Positions 1 to 7,136 of a stretch of 64,000 bases of DNA are shown here, one piece after another (within the stretch, counting starts at the first letter, position 1; every line of letters begins with the position of its first letter). The position numbers were made by a program, and so were the translations under genes. Below the pieces are notes generated by a model. It made no database searches and was not told the origin of the DNA. It saw only the letters and a list, made by a program, of their open reading frames with translations. Origin of the DNA: Pontibacter aydingkolensis (GTDB lineage Bacteria > Bacteroidota > Bacteroidia > Cytophagales > Hymenobacteraceae); contig NZ_JAHYXK010000002.1 of the NCBI RefSeq assembly GCF_019443125.1, forward strand, positions 372,001 through 436,000, given 5' to 3'.

Positions 1-1587
1 CCTGATGCGAACGGCAACGTTACTATCTCAACGGGTGGCGCATCGCCAACTTTCACAGCATCCAGGGCAATTATTTCCGATGCAACCGGGAACCTAGCAG
101 CATCAACGGTTACGTCCACACAGCTTGGCTACGTAGCAGGTGTTACATCAGCAATCCAGACACAGCTTAACGGTAAGGCATCAACATCAGTGGCTACGAC
201 TTCTGTAAACGGTCTGATGTCAAGTACAGACAAGACAAAACTGGACGGTATCATACCATCGGTTCTGCCGACTGCAGGAACAGTAGTTCAAAGGGCAGCA
301 TCAACAGGTAAAGTGGAGTTGGCTGAACTTCAGGTGAACGGTGCGACTACGTTAGGTGCAACAACAGTATCAGGTGTATTATCAGCAAACTCTGCGACAT
401 TCACCCAAGGCGCAACAGTTGGTAATATACTGAAGTCTCACTCCTATGTAATTGGTACAGACGGTTTCTCCATCAGGGAGGTTTCTGCCGGTCAATCAGT
501 TATACAGTCCTGGAACGCTTTGCAGCTTGCAGGCAGGAGAATGAGTAATGTGGTTGATAACGCATTATCAAATGTTGGTTTACTGGGTGAGATGTCGGTG
601 GTAATGCCTGTGCCTGCGGCAGACGTCAAGGGTTTGGTTATCAAAGCAGCAGCATCACAAACTGCTAACCTGTTGGATATATGGAACAGTAATAATACCA
701 GTATAGCTTCTATCACTGGTACGGGTGGTGCAAGTTTCAATGAGAACCTGAACATCAGAAATATAGGTACTGGTAGCGGTTTACACCTGCATTCAGACAC
801 TGCACAGTTTTTATCAATTAAGAGAAGTACAAATCACAACGTTGATATAGAAAGTTATACTGGTGGTAATATCAACATTAAACCTGCTGGTGGTATCGTT
901 GCTACAAATGGTAGATTCCAATCTTCAAGTTTTGATACTTCAACTACCTATGGTAATTGTGGTGTATGGACAGGTAACGGTGATGCTGCTTCTTATGCTG
1001 CACATAACATCAAAATCGCAAGCTGGAACGGTATAGGTTTACATTGTACATTGGATAATACAACCAGACACGTGTTTGATGCCAGATACGGTCATTACTC
1101 ATTACATGGGAATATTAATGCAGGTGGAAGTATTACAGCATCAGGTACTTTATCTGTAAGTAACGGAGTTGGTACTTTTGCCGCTGGCGGTGGTATTTAC
1201 TTTGATTTCAATACAACTAAATCGGGTGGTTTCTATTTCGCCAAATCCATCAGAGTAGAAGGCGATGTGGTTGCTACTGGTAACGTAACTGCTAACTCAG
1301 ATGCGCGTCTTAAAACTAATATCAGAGAATATGAATCTGGTATCGCAAAGGTGATGCAGTTGAAACCAGCTGTTTATGACAGAACAGACAAGGAATCAAA
1401 AAACGAGGTAGGATTCATCGCACAAGAAGTGCAAGCCATCGAACCGAATATCGTGGTAGGTGTTGATACTTTATCACTTGACTATTCAAGAATAACAGTG
1501 ATGTTGACAAAGGCTGTACAGGAACAACAGCAGATGATAGAAGAACTGAAAAATGAAATCAACCTACTGAAAGGAGAAAGTAAATAA
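1..1587 (+). CDS. Phage tail fibre/spike with C-terminal S74 chaperone (5' partial)
   Basis: The frame is open from the first base, so the N-terminus lies outside the window; 528 residues are visible. Most of it is Gly/Ala/Ser/Thr/Asn-rich beta-type sequence typical of trimeric tail fibres. The last 96 residues match the Peptidase_S74 intramolecular chaperone: the domain opens with SDARLKTNI, giving the Ser433/Lys438 pair expected for self-cleavage, followed by GFIAQEVQ and a C-terminal coiled coil (QQMIEELKNEINLL). In this family the domain helps the fibre trimerise and then releases itself. A GTG at 190 could be mistaken for the start, but nothing interrupts the frame upstream. The stop overlaps the next ATG by one base, so the next gene is co-transcribed. 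Host-receptor binding is inferred. Confidence 0.85.
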   Translation, partial: PDANGNVTISTGGASPTFTASRAIISDATGNLAASTVTSTQLGYVAGVTSAIQTQLNGKASTSVATTSVNGLMSSTDKTKLDGIIPSVLPTAGTVVQRAASTGKVELAELQVNGATTLGATTVSGVLSANSATFTQGATVGNILKSHSYVIGTDGFSIREVSAGQSVIQSWNALQLAGRRMSNVVDNALSNVGLLGEMSVVMPVPAADVKGLVIKAAASQTANLLDIWNSNNTSIASITGTGGASFNENLNIRNIGTGSGLHLHSDTAQFLSIKRSTNHNVDIESYTGGNINIKPAGGIVATNGRFQSSSFDTSTTYGNCGVWTGNGDAASYAAHNIKIASWNGIGLHCTLDNTTRHVFDARYGHYSLHGNINAGGSITASGTLSVSNGVGTFAAGGGIYFDFNTTKSGGFYFAKSIRVEGDVVATGNVTANSDARLKTNIREYESGIAKVMQLKPAVYDRTDKESKNEVGFIAQEVQAIEPNIVVGVDTLSLDYSRITVMLTKAVQEQQQMIEELKNEINLLKGESK

Positions 1588-2372
1588 TGGGATTAGGTTA
1601 CGGTGCAATTTCTATGCGAGATGTACACTATGAGATTTTTAAGTATTACGCTTCGGGTGCATACAGTTTAACATACCTTTTCGCTTACTCTAATCTTATA
1701 GGTAATTCACTGTTGGATTTCAGGGGTTATACGCATAACTCTTGCCCTGTTTATGGGACTTACTCACATTCTGATTGTGGAAGTTGGACAAACTATTCAG
1801 GTATTGACTATTATCACGACGGGCAATGCGGTTATTATCAGATGGAAAACGGTTTCCAATGTTCATCTGAAGGCACGTGTTTGGTAGCAGGTACGATGGT
1901 GAAAATGGCAGATGGAACAGAAAAGATGATTGAACATCTGGTGGTAGGTGATGAACTGGAAAGTTATGATATAGCTACACTGGATAAGGACAATGAATCA
2001 CTGGAATATGTGAAGAACTGGAACGTTGCTGAACTGCAACACGCACCAGTAACGGCCAAAATCAAAAGTATAGAGGAATTTCCGGTGGTCGGCATCTATG
2101 ATTTCAACTCAGGTGCTTTACAATCAACAGCCGACCACGCACATTTTGTTTACAGTGACGGCGCATACAGGTTCAAGCAATCGCGTGATGTGGCGGTAGG
2201 TGATGCGCTGGTAAAAGTCGATGGCACGACCGAGGAAATCACATCAATTGAGGTGCTGATGATTAAACGGCCAGTTTACAAGATTGATGTAGAAGAATAT
2301 GACGTGTACTGCGGCAACGGCTACATCACACACAACCCAATAATAAAGGGTGACCAACCAGTTATACCTTAA
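1587..2372 (+). CDS. Small tail-type protein with C-terminal Hint (intein-like) domain
   Basis: The 261-residue product has two parts. Residues 1-97 (start MGLGYGAISMRDVHYE) resemble short Gly/Tyr-rich structural proteins found at the end of tail operons in Bacteroidota phages. Residues 98-250 form a Hint domain: Cys98 in TCLVAGTMV is the expected nucleophile, STADHAHF (about 180-187) supplies the block-B TxxH motif, and GYITHN ends in His249-Asn250. Residue 251 is Pro rather than Cys, Ser or Thr, so normal intein splicing is unlikely; N-terminal cleavage or ester formation at Cys98 is possible. The gene overlaps the fibre stop (TAATG), placing it in the tail/lysis operon. The role is inferred: a self-processing tail or receptor-binding accessory protein. 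Confidence 0.7.
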   Translation: MGLGYGAISMRDVHYEIFKYYASGAYSLTYLFAYSNLIGNSLLDFRGYTHNSCPVYGTYSHSDCGSWTNYSGIDYYHDGQCGYYQMENGFQCSSEGTCLVAGTMVKMADGTEKMIEHLVVGDELESYDIATLDKDNESLEYVKNWNVAELQHAPVTAKIKSIEEFPVVGIYDFNSGALQSTADHAHFVYSDGAYRFKQSRDVAVGDALVKVDGTTEEITSIEVLMIKRPVYKIDVEEYDVYCGNGYITHNPIIKGDQPVIP

Positions 2373-2413
2373 TACCCATTGGCCCAGCCAAACATAAAAA
2401 CAACAGCTATGAA

Positions 2414-2986
2414 GTGAACAAACATAATAAGAACCGGAAATTCCTTTTCGGGTTCATGTCAGTTGGTGATTTCGCCACTACCCTGATGGGTTTCAAAACA
2501 CCGTTCCTTAATTTCCTGGGCGGTGTTATCTCAGTAATACTAAAGGTCGCAGGGTTCATCTACTCTTCCAAAGCGGCAGTGCTTCTGCTGGCGGTCATAA
2601 TGCTATTCGACTGGGCCAGCGGTGTCTATAAGACAATCAAGAATGGCACCTTTAACAGCTTCACCTTTCAGCGCATGCTGATTAACATCTTCTTCACGAT
2701 GATTGTAATTGCCATCGCCTACCATATGTCTCTGGCGATGCCGCTGATTGCCTGGTTGATGTTACCTGAATTTCTGATAGGTGGCTTCATGGTAACTTAT
2801 TTCTTCAGCATATTCGAGAACCTACACCAAGCAGATTCCAAGCTGATACCAGAGAAGATGTACAAGCATCTAAAATGGCTTTTGGACCTGGACAGAATCG
2901 TACCAGCCTACTTCAAATCAAAGACAACACCACACCTAAAAGAAGAGAATAAAGGAGAACCTGAGAATGAAGCGGAAACTAAGTAA
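2414..2986 (+). CDS. Phage holin (holin_4-like family)
   Basis: This 190-residue hydrophobic protein has about four membrane segments (roughly 30-50, 54-70, 88-105 and 112-135) and a charged C-terminus. The segment LLAVIMLFDWASGVYKTIKN matches the conserved aspartate-containing helix of the phage_holin_4/TcdE-type family. Holins open the inner membrane at the end of infection. The start is GTG at 2414; the ATG at 2409 is out of frame and stops at once. The 3' end overlaps the next gene by 20 bases, which with the lipoprotein downstream makes a compact lysis cassette. No endolysin is visible in the window; it may lie further left. Confidence 0.75.
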   Translation: MNKHNKNRKFLFGFMSVGDFATTLMGFKTPFLNFLGGVISVILKVAGFIYSSKAAVLLLAVIMLFDWASGVYKTIKNGTFNSFTFQRMLINIFFTMIVIAIAYHMSLAMPLIAWLMLPEFLIGGFMVTYFFSIFENLHQADSKLIPEKMYKHLKWLLDLDRIVPAYFKSKTTPHLKEENKGEPENEAETK

Positions 2987-3449
2987 GCTTGCTTTGCTGC
3001 TGCTGGTTATGCTGGCAGTTGGCTGTAAGACGGCTAAAGTAAAGGAAAGCTATTCCACTACTGATTCAACTACTGTAGTATACAACAGGCCGGTAGACAT
3101 CATCATAAAAGGCGACACCGCTAAAGGCAAGGAAGATATAAGCGAGTTCAACAGCAAGTTTAATGCGGCAAAGCCTGGGGAAGTGCTTGCGGAGAAGCAA
3201 GGTAATAAAGTGAAGTACAAGGTGAGGAAGTCCGATGATAACAGCTTCGAGATTGAAGCCATCAGCGAACCGATAGACACTACCGTTGTGCTTCAGGAGA
3301 AGCACACGACTGTAACCAAGACAGAGAAGGTGGTACTGGAAGTAAAGGAATCCTGGTTTGAAAGGGCAATGGACATTATAGTCCGTTACCTGGTGATAAC
3401 CGGCCTTATACTTTTAGCGGTGATTGCGGTTGTATTAAGGCTTAAGTAG
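2967..3449 (+). CDS. Lipoprotein with C-terminal membrane anchor, candidate unimolecular spanin
   Basis: The 160-residue protein has a lipoprotein signal ending in the lipobox LAVGC (Cys20), a hydrophilic middle rich in Lys, Glu and Thr, and a single C-terminal membrane segment (about 137-158, VRYLVITGLILLAVIAVVL). Outer-membrane lipid anchor plus inner-membrane C-terminal helix in one chain is the defining architecture of phage u-spanins such as T1 gp11, which fuse the two membranes in the last step of lysis. It overlaps the holin gene, which is where a spanin is expected. No sequence family was recognised, so the call rests on topology and position. An ordinary phage lipoprotein is the alternative. 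Confidence 0.55.
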   Translation: MKRKLSKLALLLLVMLAVGCKTAKVKESYSTTDSTTVVYNRPVDIIIKGDTAKGKEDISEFNSKFNAAKPGEVLAEKQGNKVKYKVRKSDDNSFEIEAISEPIDTTVVLQEKHTTVTKTEKVVLEVKESWFERAMDIIVRYLVITGLILLAVIAVVLRLK

Positions 3450-3483
3450 TTGTTTCTTATATTATTTGCAAAAGCAATAGTTG

Positions 3484-3514
3484 TATATTTGTTATTGCCA
3501 AATTAGTATATTTG
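3484..3514 (+). promoter_or_regulatory. Two tandem TAnnTTTG-type -7 boxes
   Basis: TATATTTG occurs at 3484-3491 and again at 3507-3514, just upstream of the small membrane protein gene. Both match the Bacteroidota -7 consensus TAnnTTTG, but neither has a TTG at the ideal 19-21 bp spacing, so the promoter call is tentative. Confidence 0.35.
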
Positions 3515-3535
3515 ACTTCGACAATATTTTATATA

Positions 3536-3898
3536 ATGTTATTGACCATGACTAAATCAGCAATTGGCCTATTCTTCAATGGCGTAAATCCAGGGGTTAA
3601 GAGACTTATTGTTGGAGTATTCTTTATCATTGCGATTCCACTCCTAATAATGACAAGTTATTACACAATTAAATTTGAAAATTATGACACTCAATTCATG
3701 TCATATTATTTCCCAAATGACCCTGTGAGTAAAGGTGAATACGACCATCTTTGGTCGTTGCACGCTAAACGACAATTTTATACTTACGCACTCTCTTTCT
3801 TCTCAATCGGATACATAACTATAATGTTATTCTCATTATGGGTTTGGCAAGGGTTTAAAAAAGAAAAAAACAGGACAGGAAAAGACTACCACATCTAA
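3536..3898 (+). CDS. Small two-helix membrane protein, unknown
   Basis: I do not recognise this family. The product has two clear membrane segments (about residues 22-44 and 84-104), a polar loop between them and a basic C-terminal tail (KKEKNRTGK). The start is taken as ATG 3536; a TTG at 3512 is in frame but lies on the candidate -7 box, and ATG 3548 is another option. It follows the lysis genes after 86 bases and its own promoter-like boxes, so it may be expressed separately, for example as a lysogeny-stage (superinfection exclusion-type) protein. That role is only a suggestion from position and topology. Confidence 0.5.
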   Translation: MLLTMTKSAIGLFFNGVNPGVKRLIVGVFFIIAIPLLIMTSYYTIKFENYDTQFMSYYFPNDPVSKGEYDHLWSLHAKRQFYTYALSFFSIGYITIMLFSLWVWQGFKKEKNRTGKDYHI

Positions 3899-3978
3899 AA
3901 ACCCGTCCTGTTAGAAACATAAAGCAAATCTCTCAATGACTCGCGTAATATTATACTGCGATACTGAGTGAAAGTCTT

Positions 3979-4008
3979 GAAAACCTGGCGGGATCCCGCC
4001 AGGTTTTC
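3979..4008. terminator. 30-bp perfect palindrome between converging genes
   Basis: The half-site GAAAACCTGGCGGGA (3979-3993) is repeated exactly in inverse orientation at 3994-4008, centred on GGATCC, and followed on the plus strand by TTTTTATTT. It lies between the plus-strand membrane protein and the minus-strand acidic protein, so it probably terminates transcription from the left. A second inverted repeat, AACAGGAC/GTCCTGTT (3869-3876/3905-3912), spans the stop of the preceding gene. Confidence 0.7.
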
Positions 4009-4016
4009 ATTTTTAT

Positions 4017-4187
4017 TTAGTCATCGTCTTCATCCATTATCCTCTCCAACTCAGCTTCCATCATGTCCTCGTAAGTATCATACGGGCCGTATTCCGTGTT
4101 ACCGAATTTATCGATGTAAACGATTTTAACATCCTCTTCAGGGGCGTAGAATAATCTCTCTTCTGTTAATTCTTTAGGGTTTTCCAT
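4017..4187 (-). CDS. Very acidic 56-residue protein
   Basis: A complete short frame starts at ATG 4187 and ends with TAA, 20 bases downstream of the polymerase-like gene on the same strand, so the two are probably one transcript. The product (MENPKELTEERLFYAPEE...) has 20 Asp/Glu and only 5 Lys/Arg among 56 residues and ends EDDD. Codons and spacing look like a real gene. No family was recognised. Small strongly acidic phage proteins are often DNA mimics or polymerase accessory factors, but nothing here shows which, if either, applies. Confidence 0.55.
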   Translation of the reverse strand: MENPKELTEERLFYAPEEDVKIVYIDKFGNTEYGPYDTYEDMMEAELERIMDEDDD

Positions 4188-4207
4188 TTGGTTGTCTTTT
4201 TAAATTT

Positions 4208-5692
4208 TTAAGCGGCATTTGCCATTAATTCATCTTTCAGTATGGAAGAGAACCAAGCCACATAAAGGCGTCTCAGTTCGTCTCCCTGGTTGTCATTCTT
4301 CAGTGTGTTGATGTTCTCTGCCGGTTTGATGTGCGGCGTAACGCCAACCACTTTAGTGTAATATGCAAGCATCACCTCTCTAACCTCTTCCTGCATAAAA
4401 TCAGGGCAAAGCACAGAATCGTGGATGCTTGCAAAGAAAGTGTCAGGGTGTTTCTGGAACAGGTAAGTAAGTGCGCCATCAAGCACCGCTTCTGTCTCCA
4501 CCCTTTGCATTTCCACGCTAAGCTGCTGGTACTGGTACTTCTTCTCACTCATGATAATCTGGTACACGGTCGGGAAGCGCTGCCTGAAAGTTTCCGCTTC
4601 CCTGGAGAAGTAGCCCGACTGGTTTGAACTGTAGAATACCAAAGCGAATAAGTCCGTCTTGAACGCCTGGAACTCAGCTTCGGCTATGCACCTGCCCATC
4701 TCAAGCCACAGGTACTTGTACAACTCGCCGCTGCTAACCAGGTGGATGTAGTGTTCCGCATCGGCTGGCATCTCGTCAATACCCTCGAAGTAGTCCAGTA
4801 TAATCTTCACCAGCGTAAACGGCTGCGAGTTTGAACAGTCAAGTCCAACCAGCTGCAAAGAAGGATTCGGCTTGTAGTACAGAAACTGGCGCAAACCCTT
4901 CCACATATTAGAGATGAAAGTGTGCAGCCTTCTGCCCTTGTTGTCTCTCATCGGCAACCACGCCTTTCTGTAAATGGCGTCCACCTGCTGCAAGTATGCC
5001 TGGCGCTTATCCTCCAGCATCTCCTTGTAAGTCTTCGTCTTCAGCGTGGTAGGCTTCCCTGCTTTCTTAAGCCGGTTAGCTTCCTTAGTGCGTTTCCTGT
5101 TGTCCTTGTCAAGTTCCTTCTTAAGCAAAGGATTCTCAACAGCTAGGTTCTGGGCGTACCAGGACTCAATGTAAGCATCCGCATCATCCTTGTAGATACC
5201 TAAGTCATTTAAGTGATAAGTGCTGGTACGGGTCACGAAATCCATGTTCTTGATAGCATTAGACGGTCCCTGCTTCAGGTTCTGTATAAACGTAGAGTCA
5301 GAATCCTCCAACACCTTCACGTGCCGTACCTGGTAAGCTTCAGTCAGCCTGTAGCCGATAGATTCCCTGCCCCTAAGATTATGCTTGCCACCCTCAGTTG
5401 TAAGTACCTCATTAGTCTCAATGATGCCAGCGTCAGATAATAGCTTCTTGATGTCGGCAACATATCTGGCACCCAGGACAGACACCATCAGTTCAGTATT
5501 CATCGGAATATAATCGCCCTGCTGATACTTCTTATTAAGAGTGGAACGCACAAACAAAGCATTGAAGAACCAATGATACTTGTCTATGTTGCAGTTAATG
5601 TAGCGTACATTCTTGCCAGCATCAACTAATAATTGCCTAACATTTACATTGCTAGGTATGCAGAATTGTAGTTGTTCATCTGTGTTAAACAT
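4208..5692 (-). CDS. Divergent family-A/T7-like polymerase (TV-Pol-like), element replication
   Basis: The 494-residue protein carries a palm signature in the right order: NKGRRLHTFISNMWKGLR (about 251-268), a motif-A-like LVGLDCSNSQPF with Asp285, a motif-B-like block FKTDLFALVFYSSNQSG with Lys345, and a motif-C-like FASIHDSVLCP with His424-Asp425. This resembles superfamily A DNA polymerases and T7-like RNA polymerases, in particular the TV-Pol family described from bacterial mobile elements and Sputnik-like viruses and proposed to prime and extend DNA. No exonuclease or helicase domain is seen. The start is ATG 5692 (MFNTDEQ); an in-frame ATG at 5782 would add 30 residues that look non-coding. 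It faces away from a long repeat-bearing non-coding stretch. Family assignment is by eye and moderate. Confidence 0.55.
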   Translation of the reverse strand: MFNTDEQLQFCIPSNVNVRQLLVDAGKNVRYINCNIDKYHWFFNALFVRSTLNKKYQQGDYIPMNTELMVSVLGARYVADIKKLLSDAGIIETNEVLTTEGGKHNLRGRESIGYRLTEAYQVRHVKVLEDSDSTFIQNLKQGPSNAIKNMDFVTRTSTYHLNDLGIYKDDADAYIESWYAQNLAVENPLLKKELDKDNRKRTKEANRLKKAGKPTTLKTKTYKEMLEDKRQAYLQQVDAIYRKAWLPMRDNKGRRLHTFISNMWKGLRQFLYYKPNPSLQLVGLDCSNSQPFTLVKIILDYFEGIDEMPADAEHYIHLVSSGELYKYLWLEMGRCIAEAEFQAFKTDLFALVFYSSNQSGYFSREAETFRQRFPTVYQIIMSEKKYQYQQLSVEMQRVETEAVLDGALTYLFQKHPDTFFASIHDSVLCPDFMQEEVREVMLAYYTKVVGVTPHIKPAENINTLKNDNQGDELRRLYVAWFSSILKDELMANAA

Positions 5693-5782
5693 TGTGGTAG
5701 TAATATTTTTTGAGAGTGATTCGCTTCTTATATCACAAGAGGACAAGAAAGTCTGAATTACTATGACATTATATATGCACAA

Positions 5783-6481
5783 GAATCCCTCTCCCTACAG
5801 ATTATTTGTAGATAAGCAGTAATAAATAAGCGTTCATTACCTCAAGAGGAAGGCTTGCCTTACTTATGCCGATACACTGAATATGTAGGAGAGTAAAGAG
5901 TAGTAAGTATGTAATTAGATGTCTACATTACTTATGCCGATACACTGATTGATAGGTGCAAAACCTCAGATAAACATCCATAAAACCCATCAATAACCCA
6001 CCTATATAGTAGCGCAGACAGGGGCACCAGCAGCGGCGAAGCTACAGAAATGTGCCCCGGTTGCGTCTAAACAAGCATTTTGGTAGTAATGTGGGCATAG
6101 TAATACGTATGAACATATGGGTAACTCCTCATATGTACACTACATTCCGACTACCTAACTGCTAGTAATACAGCTATTTAAGCCAAACTACTGCACAATA
6201 CCCACATAACTGCGCATATTACTGTACTATTCGGGTAAATGTGGTTTCTACCTAACATAATGGCAGTTATGGGGCGTAACAGGGCAGGACTATTCCCCTA
6301 ATTTGTACTATATGGCGCTATTTCGGCCAGTTTTAGCCACCTCATCAAGAAAGTACAAAAGCAAGAGTACAATTCTGCCTGTGCGACCTGTGTTATGGCA
6401 GTGTAAGCGGAAGGTCATTTTTTGTGGCGTTTGGGACGGCGGTGTCCATAGCCCTGTCATACAAAATCCCCAATTTTGGAT
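5783..6481. other. Non-coding, repeat-bearing region, candidate replication origin
   Basis: About 0.7 kb upstream of the polymerase-like gene holds no convincing gene. It contains a 21-bp direct repeat (TACTTATGCCGATACACTG core at 5860-5880 and 5928-5948, 68 bp apart), inverted repeats GGGGCAC/GTGCCCC (6021-6027/6052-6058) and ACATATG/CATATGT (6113-6119/6130-6136), and related GTAGTAATGTGGG-type words on both strands (6081-6220). Direct repeats beside a self-encoded polymerase suggest iterons of an element origin or a cluster of regulator sites. A 60-codon plus-strand frame at 6303 has no supporting features. Confidence 0.4.
5860..5948 (+). repeat. 21-bp direct repeat pair
   Basis: Two exact copies lie at 5860-5880 and 5928-5948 with identity ending sharply on both sides, in the non-coding stretch upstream of the polymerase-like gene. 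Confidence 0.8.
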
Positions 6482-7085
6482 TTAGGCTACTCTATTGACT
6501 GGACTAAAACCTAGTTCAGCTAAAGCGTTGTCATACGCTTTGGCAGCATCCTCTTCATTTATGTAAACTCCCAGGTTCTTGTTAACTTGTTTATACCCTT
6601 TTTTACCATCTGGTACGTACACGCTAATCGTAGTTAACCATCGATTATTTTGAGGATAATGAGTTACACCTTTATATTTAGAAGTAGTTCCCCATTTTGG
6701 CCCTAATAGATTTTTAATAGCATGCGCAGGCAAAGTGGTTACCGGTGGCAATAAAACTCTTTGCAAGTTTTCTGCCCTGTTGTCTTTTACATCACCTGAA
6801 ATGTGAATGATGTCTGGTAAATTATTGGGGTTAGGTATAAACGCATCAGCTACTAGCCTTGGAACATTGTAATTAATACTCCTTTCTTTAAAGAGGTATA
6901 CATTGTTTTGGTATATCTTTCTGATTAGTTCTTTACCTTTTTTCAGGCTTTTCACCCGCCCTAAGTTTGATACTTGGTAACGTCCATTAAAACCTGGTAT
7001 ATCTCGCCAGATTTCGTTTTCTAAATTATTCATCTTGTTAAGTTTAAAGTTAAGGTATAAGGGGATATGCTATTTTTTGTGGCGT
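6417..7085 (+). repeat. Direct repeat pair bracketing the HNH-AP2 gene
   Basis: ATTTTTTGTGGCGT occurs exactly at 6417-6430 and 7072-7085, and the following ~40 bases are loosely alike (each ends in a TCATACA word). One copy lies just past the stop of the HNH-AP2 gene and the other just past the stop of the next gene upstream. The second copy sits in a hairpin with outer stem GGGGATAT/ATATCCCC (7061-7068/7103-7110) and inner stem GTGGC/GCCAC. Confidence 0.6.
6482..7033 (-). CDS. NUMOD4-HNH-AP2 protein, homing-endonuclease-like
   Basis: The 183-residue protein starts with a NUMOD4 motif (WRDIPGFNGRYQVSNLGRVK, about 9-28), continues with an HNH_3-like stretch (PRLVADAFIPNPNNL then IIHISGDVKDNRAENL, about 58-92) and ends with an AP2 DNA-binding domain (SKYKGVTHYPQNNRW to LGVYINEEDAAKAYDNAL, about 118-171). 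Such proteins are mobile, often self-splicing-associated or free-standing phage endonucleases. The usual HR preceding LVA is PR here, while His and Asn of the NHIDGD/NNR part are kept, so the nuclease may be weakened. It lies in a minus-strand run with an unrelated gene and an HNH paralogue. Confidence 0.8.
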   Translation of the reverse strand: MNNLENEIWRDIPGFNGRYQVSNLGRVKSLKKGKELIRKIYQNNVYLFKERSINYNVPRLVADAFIPNPNNLPDIIHISGDVKDNRAENLQRVLLPPVTTLPAHAIKNLLGPKWGTTSKYKGVTHYPQNNRWLTTISVYVPDGKKGYKQVNKNLGVYINEEDAAKAYDNALAELGFSPVNRVA

Positions 7086-7136
7086 CTCGGCCACCGGCAG
7101 CAATATCCCCTCATACAGATTAGTCAGTTTTGGTTT

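Noticed and set aside
3050-3305. Minus-strand frames opposite the spanin-like gene
   Set aside because: They are antisense shadows of a well-supported plus-strand gene with signal peptide and membrane anchor.
6303-6485. Plus-strand 60-codon frame
   Set aside because: It has no recognisable protein features, lies over the structured repeat and ends inside a minus-strand gene.
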